NCBI GenBank assembly: GCA_035527455.1
Contig: DATLAN010000475.1
Span: forward strand, 1 to 12,273
Direction of reading: 5' to 3'
Source: DATLAN01 sp035527455
GTDB lineage: Bacteria > Planctomycetota > Planctomycetia > Pirellulales > Thermoguttaceae
DNA: 12,273 nt
Each line of letters begins with the position of its first letter. Positions within the stretch are counted from its first letter, which is position 1. The notes under the pieces are model-generated. The model worked only from the letters and a program-made list of their open reading frames with translations, was not told the origin of the DNA and did not search any database. The position numbers were made by a program, and so were the translations under genes. Shown here one piece after another: positions 7,319-12,273 of this stretch.

Positions 7319-8290
7319 TTACGTGAACACGTTCCGCACGGCGTACTGCCAGTAGCCGTACGTCATGCGATACCGCGCCCGCACGCCGTAGAGAAACTTT
7401 TCCCGCTTAAAATCTTCTTCGCTCCCTTCGCCCAGCGCGTTGAACTCGATCGGCTCGCGATCCTGGAATATGAACGGCCGGACCACGCCGTTGGTCTTGA
7501 GCAGATACCACGTGGTCGCCGTGCTGAGCCAGGGGAACGCTACCACGTCCGCGGCGCCGACCAGGACGTTGGACGTGTTGGCGATGATCGTGGCGTTCAC
7601 CGCTTCCAGGGCGGTGGTCCGCATCGACGGCGGGACCACGCAGTTCAGGCCGTCCGCATCCAGAACCATCGGTTCGCCCTGATCGTCCTTGAACGCCAGG
7701 ATCGCTGCGATAGCCGCCGAAAGGGCGGCCCTGAACTCCGCCGTGGTGGGCGCAGTGGGCGCGACCGCGGCGGGCGTCAGGGCGTTATCCTGATTGCCGC
7801 TCGCACCGCTGACGTGGAGGGCGTTGAAAAACGTCAGGCCGTCGTAACTCTTGAAGCCCGCCGTCGCCCCGTTGATCAGCAGTTGACCGATCATATAGTC
7901 CTTGTGTGTCGCCGCCCGGCCGGCCAGCTCGTTGACCCGGATCCGGATCTGGCCCAATTGGTCGTCGGCGATCTCGTCGCGGTCCACTGCAATCGTCGCC
8001 TCGTACTTGAGGTTCTCGACGTCGTAGCTCTCGGACCGCAACCCCTTGGCCAGCCGACCCGAGCCCCATTCGCGCATCTGCGGAACGGTCCCCAGCCAGC
8101 GATACTTTTCACTGGGACCGGTCGAAGGGATGCGCGTAGACCAATCCTGGAACCGCGTCGACGTCGCGTCGAACGCGTTGAAGAACTCGCCGCGAATCGC
8201 GGTCGTGCTCAGCCCCGTGCTTACGACTACGTTTGATCGGATGATCAGAGCCAAGGCCCCGGCCACCAATAAGATCCAAAACAGATTCAT
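7319..8290 (-). CDS. T: Mu gpT-like major capsid protein with hydrophobic N-terminal extension (323 aa)
   Basis: This is the main shell protein of the icosahedral head. Residues 21-160 match the Mu gpT family: 'RIPSTGPSEKYRWLGTVP' followed by 'MREWGSGR' (53-79), 'YDVENLKYEATIAVDRDEI' (89-107), 'DDQLGQ', and 'SYDGLTFFNALH' (148-159). The end, 'FLYGVRARYRMTYGYWQYA', is also characteristic. Length is close to Mu gpT (about 305). The odd part is residues 1-18, 'MNLFWILLVAGALALIIR', a membrane-like hydrophobic segment ahead of the normal start of the domain. The ATG at 8290 is well supported: AAAGGAA (8304-8298) lies seven bases upstream. No better start sits closer to the domain, so the hydrophobic segment is probably translated. 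The leader is nearly identical to that of the upstream cement gene. Confidence 0.93.
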   Translation of the reverse strand: MNLFWILLVAGALALIIRSNVVVSTGLSTTAIRGEFFNAFDATSTRFQDWSTRIPSTGPSEKYRWLGTVPQMREWGSGRLAKGLRSESYDVENLKYEATIAVDRDEIADDQLGQIRIRVNELAGRAATHKDYMIGQLLINGATAGFKSYDGLTFFNALHVSGASGNQDNALTPAAVAPTAPTTAEFRAALSAAIAAILAFKDDQGEPMVLDADGLNCVVPPSMRTTALEAVNATIIANTSNVLVGAADVVAFPWLSTATTWYLLKTNGVVRPFIFQDREPIEFNALGEGSEEDFKREKFLYGVRARYRMTYGYWQYAVRNVFT

Positions 8291-8325
8291 GGTTCGATTC
8301 CTTTCGTTTGACAGTTATCAGCGTT
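8291..8325 (-). promoter_or_regulatory. Duplicated translation leader/RBS of the capsid gene
   Basis: This 35-base leader reads AACGCTGATAACTG, then TCAAACGAAAGGAATCGAACC before ATG. Allowing three one-base gaps, it aligns along its full length with the 34-base leader of the cement gene (9516-9549). Both have AAAGGAA seven bases before ATG. The similarity covers more than the ribosome-binding site and suggests a shared or duplicated expression signal for the two shell proteins. Confidence 0.6.
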
Positions 8326-8363
8326 TGGCGTCGTTTCCAGCCACGACGCCCGACTCCGTTCAA

Positions 8364-9515
8364 TCAGCGCCCGCCGGCCACGAAGAACCGCAGGATCTCG
8401 ACGATTGCGATACCGGCCGCGGCCGTTTTCTCGACGTTCACGTAACCGGCGACGTTGCCCCCGCTCGACATGTCGATCGCCGCCAGTGACGGGGCCGCGA
8501 TCGCGACGCCGTCGGCGTACACCTCGACGCTGCCGTCCAATCGCACGATGATCGTGTACCGGACCGCGGTGGCCACCGTCATCGGCAGCTCCAGCGAGGT
8601 GTCCGCCTCCGCCACGTCGGCCGAGTCGTCGTCGGCCCCGAGCAGCAGCGTCGTGCCGGCCCCGTCCACGTGGAATCGCACGTGACGGGTGGGATCGACG
8701 TCCGTGGGCGCGATCGCGTCGGCGATGCCGAACTCGAAATCGACGTTGGCGCCCGTCATCGCAACGCCCGTCGTCGAGTAAGCGGCGACCACCGCCTCGA
8801 ACACGACGCCTTTGTCCAGATCGAACTTCGGATACGTCATCACCGTCGCATGTGACGCTTCGTCCGTGGTGTCGAGCGAGAGCTGCAACCGGTTATCCGC
8901 GGCCGGAATCACACCCAGGCCGAGCGTCGAGGCTACGATCCCGCCGTCGCCGTCGAGGTATTCGGTCCCGGCCCCGTTATTGCCGGTCGCCTTGGCCCAT
9001 GGCCCGCCGCGGCACAACACGGTGCCGTCGTCGGCCTCGCCCGGCAGCTCACCCGGGTCCTTCAATCGAACGATCGCTAGATTGGCCGCCTCCACGCCCA
9101 CGATCCGGCCCAGGAAGGCCAGGGCGTGACCGGTCAGGGCGATGGCGCCCGAGTCGGTCGCGTAGACCGCCTTGCCGACGTCCTGGCACGTCACACCGGT
9201 CAGGGCTAAAACGAAGTCGCCCTGCATAAATACCCTGACCGTGATCGCCGCGTCGGCGCCGCTGGTGTTGTCCGCCTCCGCATACGCGATGCCGATCGCC
9301 TCGTCACAGACCTCGAAGGCACGGGCGTAGCCCGTGGCGAAGTGCCGGCCGACGATCGAGCCGCGGTAAACGTGGTTCGCCGCCTCGACGGCGAACGTGC
9401 GCGTCTCCTGATCCACTTCTCGCACGATCAGGGCGTTCGCCGTCAGGACGGCGAACAGCCGGCCAGCCAACCACATCGCCAGCAGACACGTCAACCCGAT
9501 AAACAGTGGTTCCAT
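8364..9515 (-). CDS. Capsid cement/decoration-like protein fused to a lectin-like domain (383 aa)
   Basis: Residues about 45-152 resemble the DUF2190-type capsid cement proteins seen beside phage capsid genes: 'ARAFEVCDEAIGIAYAEADN' (64-83), then 'VRVFMQGDFVLALTG' and 'DVGKAVYATDSGAIALTG'. After a short linker, residues about 186-380 form a beta-rich domain with 'VFEAVVAAY', 'FEFGIAD', 'RHVRFHVDG', and 'RYTIIVRLDGSVEVYADG', the pattern of a concanavalin/LamG-like sandwich. Residues 3-24 are hydrophobic with one Arg at 19, like a membrane anchor; there is no basic n-region and no valid lipobox at Cys10. The ATG at 9515 has AAAGGAA seven bases upstream. It sits between protease/scaffold and major capsid genes, where Mu has gp33. 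It likely binds the capsid shell and displays the lectin-like part outside. Domain calls are by eye. Confidence 0.8.
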   Translation of the reverse strand: MEPLFIGLTCLLAMWLAGRLFAVLTANALIVREVDQETRTFAVEAANHVYRGSIVGRHFATGYARAFEVCDEAIGIAYAEADNTSGADAAITVRVFMQGDFVLALTGVTCQDVGKAVYATDSGAIALTGHALAFLGRIVGVEAANLAIVRLKDPGELPGEADDGTVLCRGGPWAKATGNNGAGTEYLDGDGGIVASTLGLGVIPAADNRLQLSLDTTDEASHATVMTYPKFDLDKGVVFEAVVAAYSTTGVAMTGANVDFEFGIADAIAPTDVDPTRHVRFHVDGAGTTLLLGADDDSADVAEADTSLELPMTVATAVRYTIIVRLDGSVEVYADGVAIAAPSLAAIDMSSGGNVAGYVNVEKTAAAGIAIVEILRFFVAGGR

Positions 9516-9549
9516 GATTCGATTCCTTTCTTCTTGCAGTTTCCGCGTT
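9516..9549 (-). promoter_or_regulatory. Duplicated translation leader/RBS of the cement gene
   Basis: The sequence before ATG reads AACGCGGAAACTGC, then AAGAAGAAAGGAATCGAATC. It pairs with the capsid-gene leader at 8291-8325, differing by a few substitutions and three single-base gaps. The ribosome-binding site AAAGGAA is at 9529-9523. I see no -10/-35 promoter in the 73-base gap. Confidence 0.6.
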
Positions 9550-9588
9550 CAACGTTCAGCTTCGGTCGCTGCTGACGTCACCCTTGCC

Positions 9589-10320
9589 TTACGCGACCAG
9601 GCCGTACTTGGTCGCCTCCTCATCGGTCAACGGTTTTTGCCGGTTGGCCACGAGGATCCCGTTCACGGCATCCCGTTCCGAGCCGAGGACCCTGAGCCCT
9701 TTGGCCCGATCCTCATCGAGCGTCGCCCGTGTCTTGGCGATCAGCGCGTGGCGATCGGCCTGGCCGCCGGGCTTGGCGGCCGTCGCAGCCAAACCGGCCG
9801 ATGCCTTGCTGGCCACCAGCTCCGGCTGGGATTTCAGCCAGTCCTCCGCATACTTCCGATCCTTATCCCAGAGTCCGCGGAAGCCCTCGCGCTTGTCCGG
9901 CGGCAACCGGCTCGAGTTGGCCAGCACGAGCTTCTCGAACTCGATGTTGGCCAGCTTGGCCTCGGCCGCAGCGAGCCGCTGGTTGGTCTCCGTCATCGCC
10001 GACGCCGCGACCATGCCTTTGGGATGCTTGAGCCGGTTGATCGCGAGCCGAAGACTGCTGGCGACCGCTTTGCCGTTCCCCTCCCGGGCCGCGGTGGCGA
10101 CTGCCTCGCCGCCCTCCTCGGTAAGTTCCTGTTCGGCGACCTCAACGATCGCCTCGATCAGGGCCGCCCCTTCCTCGGGCGTGACTTCGTAGCTGGCCAC
10201 TTTTTCCGCCAGGGACTTGATCGCACCGAGCAAGTCCTCCAGCGTCGCCTCGTCGCCCAACTGCAGTAGCAGCTTGAGCTCGGCGACCAATCCACTTGGA
10301 TCCATACCTGGGATCTCCAT
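9589..10320 (-). CDS. Z: Nested in-frame scaffold protein, Mu gpZ-like (243 aa)
   Basis: This product shares the frame and stop of the protease gene and starts at the ATG for Met170 ('MEIPGMDPSGLVAELK'). AAGGAGGA at 10335-10328, a near-perfect anti-16S match, is about eight bases upstream, inside the protease coding sequence, and is stronger than the RBS of the full-length gene. That predicts more scaffold than protease, the ratio a prohead needs. The product is predicted mostly helical with an 'LKLLLQLGDEATLEDLLGAI' segment near its start, acidic Glu/Ala stretches, and a C-terminus 'LTDEEATKYGLVA'. Mu gpZ is a known precedent. Confidence 0.78.
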   Translation of the reverse strand: MEIPGMDPSGLVAELKLLLQLGDEATLEDLLGAIKSLAEKVASYEVTPEEGAALIEAIVEVAEQELTEEGGEAVATAAREGNGKAVASSLRLAINRLKHPKGMVAASAMTETNQRLAAAEAKLANIEFEKLVLANSSRLPPDKREGFRGLWDKDRKYAEDWLKSQPELVASKASAGLAATAAKPGGQADRHALIAKTRATLDEDRAKGLRVLGSERDAVNGILVANRQKPLTDEEATKYGLVA

Positions 10321-10827
10321 GTCGGAGTCCTCCTTGTTTGAGATACGATTAACAATTGCCCGCATGCCGGCGATGGCCGGCTTGTTTGTTAGAGCGACAC
10401 TGTGCAACTCGATCGCCTCCAGCGTTTGAGTCTCGACAAAGACCACCGGTGAGAGATAGCGGTATTCTTTCGCGGCGATCATGGTCTGGGCCGGCGCCGT
10501 CCATTCGATCCGGCCGTAGATTCCCTCGCCTTCAACAACCTCCAGCGATTTGATCCAGCCGGCGGCCGGCGCCTTGCCGTCCGGGGCCGTGTATTCAGCA
10601 CCAATAGTTTGATGCTCGTAGTCGATGGGCAGATCGACGCCGTGAGCGAGGAACTGGTTCACGATCTCGGCCGCGCACTTGTCGTTGACGATGAATGAAC
10701 CATTTTGACTTTCCACACGGCCCCAGGGAACGAGCAGGATCCGGTTCGGGATCTCACCGTCCGGTGCGACTTCGCACACGATAGCGCGTAACCGGCTATG
10801 AGCTGTCCGATCATTCGTCGCCTTCAT
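9589..10827 (-). CDS. I: Mu gpI-like prohead protease/scaffold protein (412 aa)
   Basis: Residues 1-165 match the Mu-like prophage I protein: 'PNRILLVPWGRVES' (27-40), 'VDLPIDYEHQT' (64-74) with conserved His72, 'YRYLSPVVF' (122-130), and 'LHSVALTNKPAIAGM' (141-155), reminiscent of prohead proteases. Residues His72, Ser126 and Ser143 are candidate catalytic positions, not established here. Residues 170-412 are helical, Ala/Glu-rich and scaffold-like. The protease would cleave scaffold during head maturation. The start ATG at 10827 has GAGG five bases upstream and follows the minor head protein by 15 bases. A second in-frame ATG at residue 170 with a very strong ribosome-binding site marks a nested scaffold gene. 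In Mu, gene I likewise contains scaffold Z as an internal in-frame product, so this matches known biology. Confidence 0.92.
   Translation of the reverse strand: MKATNDRTAHSRLRAIVCEVAPDGEIPNRILLVPWGRVESQNGSFIVNDKCAAEIVNQFLAHGVDLPIDYEHQTIGAEYTAPDGKAPAAGWIKSLEVVEGEGIYGRIEWTAPAQTMIAAKEYRYLSPVVFVETQTLEAIELHSVALTNKPAIAGMRAIVNRISNKEDSDMEIPGMDPSGLVAELKLLLQLGDEATLEDLLGAIKSLAEKVASYEVTPEEGAALIEAIVEVAEQELTEEGGEAVATAAREGNGKAVASSLRLAINRLKHPKGMVAASAMTETNQRLAAAEAKLANIEFEKLVLANSSRLPPDKREGFRGLWDKDRKYAEDWLKSQPELVASKASAGLAATAAKPGGQADRHALIAKTRATLDEDRAKGLRVLGSERDAVNGILVANRQKPLTDEEATKYGLVA
10328..10335 (-). promoter_or_regulatory. Strong internal Shine-Dalgarno for the nested scaffold
   Basis: The minus strand reads AAGGAGGA eight bases before the ATG at 10320, embedded in codons for 'NKEDSD' of the protease. 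It decides the internal start of the scaffold product. Confidence 0.8.
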
Positions 10828-10842
10828 ATTGGCCTCACTTTT

Positions 10843-11520
10843 TCAACCGCCGGCTGCTTCACTCAGGACGCCGGCCAGCGCCGCCAGTGCCCCCGTGTAA
10901 CGACCCGGCTCGATGGTCAGTTTCGCATAACTGTCCGGCCGCCACTGAAACTCCTGCCCGGCCCCGGTGAACGGCAGGGCCGGCAGATCCTCGGGCCGGG
11001 TCCCCATCGCTTCGAGCTCCTCGGGGAACACCCACTCCCAGCCGCACTGACAGCCGAAGTCCCAGGGCGGCAACATCGTGCCCGGCTCGAACCGGAACAA
11101 CTGGCCGGCCAGCATCGCATGGTCCGGCCGCTTTTCTTTGCTGATGCTCGGCAGGATCCGCACCACCTTCAGCCCGGACTCGGTCCCCTGTTGGAACCGC
11201 CCGGCACTGTAGGCCATGCCCAGATTCATGTCGTAGACCTGGCGGTAATGCCAGGGGTTCGTCCCCGTCCAGCCGGTCCGCTCCTGTACGTCCTTGAGCC
11301 GCTGCTTGAACTGCGCGAACGTCTCGCCGTCGTTGATCGCGATCGTCAACTCGTCGTGGACGCTCTGCAGCACGTTCAGGTCGGCGATCCGGGCCATGGT
11401 GAACGCTCGCGACCGGTTCGCCGCGTCCAGTTCCATGAACACGACTTTCGGGATCGCCAGCCGATCGGCCAGGGCCTCGATCGCCTGCAGAAACGGCAGC
11501 TTGGCAAAGAGTTCGGGCAT
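10843..11520 (-). CDS. F: Mu gpF/SPP1 gp7-like minor head (head morphogenesis) protein (225 aa)
   Basis: The family binds the portal and takes part in early head assembly, and in SPP1 affects DNA ejection. Residues 91-108, 'HYRQVYDMNLGMAYSAGR', match the family's 'yr.iy.TNl..AYnaGR'. Residues 131-139 'RPDHAMLAG' match the 'R.sHa.l.G' motif. 'LPPWDFGCQCGWEWV' (150-164) is the family's closing Cys-X-Cys (Cys157, Cys159) motif. At 225 residues it is about half the length of Mu gpF, so it is essentially the core domain with a short helical N-terminus. The ATG at 11520 has GGGAG upstream with about five bases of spacing. It lies 15 bases before the protease gene and 20 bases after the first gene. 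Synteny F then I/Z then T is as in Mu, except that gpG is absent beside it. Confidence 0.9.
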   Translation of the reverse strand: MPELFAKLPFLQAIEALADRLAIPKVVFMELDAANRSRAFTMARIADLNVLQSVHDELTIAINDGETFAQFKQRLKDVQERTGWTGTNPWHYRQVYDMNLGMAYSAGRFQQGTESGLKVVRILPSISKEKRPDHAMLAGQLFRFEPGTMLPPWDFGCQCGWEWVFPEELEAMGTRPEDLPALPFTGAGQEFQWRPDSYAKLTIEPGRYTGALAALAGVLSEAAGG

Positions 11521-11540
11521 TCATGCTCCCGCGCCTACAC

Positions 11541-12149
11541 TCACGTACTGGCAAAGAGAATGCCGACCAACAGCTTCCCGGCGGTTACCTCTCCGCAGGT
11601 TGCCTCAATACTCCCGACCGGATTGCCGGTAAACGGATTGGCAAACCCGACGCCCTTAGCCCAAGACCACGGCTCGCCCGCCTGGAGTTCAACGGTAGCC
11701 AGACTGGCATCGTCATCATCCAAGAATTCGAGATGCCCGCGTCTAGTGCATAAAGCCGCGATCATCTCGGCCAGGACGCCGTTAAAATCGGCATCGATCG
11801 TGACCCGCGGTGTCACGATGATGTCGCTATCGAGGGCCGGCAGATCGTCGCCACCGCCCGCCGTAGTGCCATCAATCGAGACGGCGTTGCCGTCCACGGC
11901 GGTCACATCCATGCCGTACCGGACACCACCGGTCCAGTAAACATCGACATAGTCGTCGGTGGTGATCCCGTGACCCGCGCTCAGCGTCGCCACGCCGACC
12001 GTGGCGCTCGTCCTGGTTGACAGCGTTCCCGCTTTCCCGGCGGGTAGCTCGGGATCATGCGCTTCATGTCCGCTTTCGGTCCTACTCGACGATCCCGTCA
12101 TCGAGACCCCTGCGATGGTTACCGTCTGGCTGATTGTGCCGGTTGGCAT
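11541..12149 (-). CDS. Beta-rich phage protein of unknown function, planctomycetal type (202 aa)
   Basis: No known domain is assigned. The N-terminal 60 residues are Ser/Thr/Gly-rich strands ('TISQTVTIAGVSMTGSSS'), including 'LPAGKAGTLSTRT' (35-47). The middle has 'GHGITTDDYVDVYWTGGVRY' (59-78), then 'VDGNAVSIDG'. The C-terminal half has a Cys-containing helix (127-137), 'GHLEFLDDDDASLATVEL' (138-155) and 'GEPWSWAKGVG' (158-168). I recall similar proteins next to head genes in Planctomycetes phage regions, but cannot confirm it here. All-beta character and position beside head genes suggest a minor virion protein. The ATG at 12149 has GAAAGGA about eight bases upstream. It is the first gene of the visible run; the 84-bp hairpin repeat ends 37 bases before it. 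Confidence 0.8.
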   Translation of the reverse strand: MPTGTISQTVTIAGVSMTGSSSRTESGHEAHDPELPAGKAGTLSTRTSATVGVATLSAGHGITTDDYVDVYWTGGVRYGMDVTAVDGNAVSIDGTTAGGGDDLPALDSDIIVTPRVTIDADFNGVLAEMIAALCTRRGHLEFLDDDDASLATVELQAGEPWSWAKGVGFANPFTGNPVGSIEATCGEVTAGKLLVGILFAST

Positions 12150-12185
12150 GGTATAGGTCCTTTCTCAAATCTCAGGCCGCTCTCA
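12150..12185 (-). promoter_or_regulatory. Leader of the first gene with RBS and short direct repeat
   Basis: Reading on the minus strand, TGAGATT-GAGA straddles the hairpin-repeat edge and is followed by GCGGCC and then TGAGATTTGAGAAAGGACC before ATG. The GAGAAAGGA part is the ribosome-binding site. The two TGAGATT copies form a short direct repeat. No clear promoter is visible. Confidence 0.4.
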
Positions 12186-12269
12186 ATCTCACGCAGAGAC
12201 GCAGAGACGCGGAGAGGCAAACTGTGGTTGTTTTCTCTGCGCCTCTGCGCCTCTGCGTGCCATATTTCT
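12186..12269. repeat. 84-bp imperfect-hairpin dispersed repeat, copy B
   Basis: Arms at about 12188-12216 (units of GCAGAGAC) and 12232-12259 (units of CTCTGCGC) pair over about 27 bases with a few wobbles or mismatches around a loop near 12217-12231. Boundary bases, total length and orientation equal those of copy A at 4392-4475, while the loop differs. It is upstream of the first visible gene. Tandem CGCAGAGA units inside the arms are typical of dispersed repeats found in many environmental bacterial genomes. Confidence 0.85.
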
Positions 12270-12273
12270 CAAC

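Noticed and set aside
8298..8330. TTGACA on the plus strand as a promoter -35 box
   Set aside because: No suitable -10 box follows, and there is no plus-strand gene downstream.
9480..9515. Cement protein N-terminus as a lipoprotein signal (Cys10)
   Set aside because: The residues before Cys are G-L-T, not a lipobox (Leu at -3, Ala/Gly/Ser at -1), and no basic n-region precedes it.
10859..11554. Minus-strand 231-codon frame overlapping the minor head gene
   Set aside because: It is Arg/Gly-rich shadow sequence. The overlapping frame has clear gpF-family motifs.
12186..12269. Tandem CGCAGAGA units as a CRISPR array
   Set aside because: Units are about 8 bases without spacers and are arranged as two arms of one hairpin.

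Overview
The window is a high-GC, single-direction structural module of a tailed phage or prophage. Every supported gene lies on the minus strand, so the module reads from the right end (about 12150) to the left edge. Spacing is tight: several genes abut or overlap, and no gap is longer than about 125 bases. The head genes are recognisably Mu-like. Gene style suggests a Planctomycetes-type host (beta-rich 202-residue first gene, capsid-cement domain fused to a lectin-like domain, 'ACGCAGAGACGCAGAG' dispersed repeats), but this is recalled family resemblance rather than a search result.

Head region, in transcription order (right to left): a beta-rich protein of unknown role (11541-12149); a Mu gpF/SPP1 gp7-type minor head protein (10843-11520); a Mu gpI-type prohead protease (9589-10827) that carries, in frame and behind its own strong ribosome-binding site, an internal start for a gpZ-type scaffold (9589-10320); a cement-like protein with a lectin-like C-terminal part (8364-9515); the Mu gpT-type major capsid protein (7319-8290); a small proline-rich protein in the position of Mu gp35 (7015-7242); and gp36-like and gp37-like connector/tail-terminator proteins (6562-7005 and 6078-6554).

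Tail region: a 307-residue probable tail tube protein (5144-6067), a Mu gpG/tail-completion-like protein (4478-5134), a short tape-measure-like protein with a proline/glutamate-rich C-terminal third (2388-4367), a 151-residue distal-tail candidate (1936-2391), and a large hub-like protein whose reading frame starts at 1936 and leaves the window at base 1. No contractile sheath gene lies between the gp37-like gene and the tape measure, so the Mu-type head appears joined to a non-contractile tail. Terminase and portal genes are not in the window; in Mu-like phages they would lie upstream, beyond the right edge.

The less ordinary features are: (i) hydrophobic, membrane-segment-like N-termini on both the major capsid and cement proteins, each behind a nearly identical 34-35-base leader; (ii) two 84-base imperfect-hairpin elements of one family, one upstream of the first gene and one splitting the tail operon just before the tape-measure gene; (iii) the nested protease/scaffold gene. 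I found no RNA genes, CRISPR array, integrase, transposase or convincing promoter.
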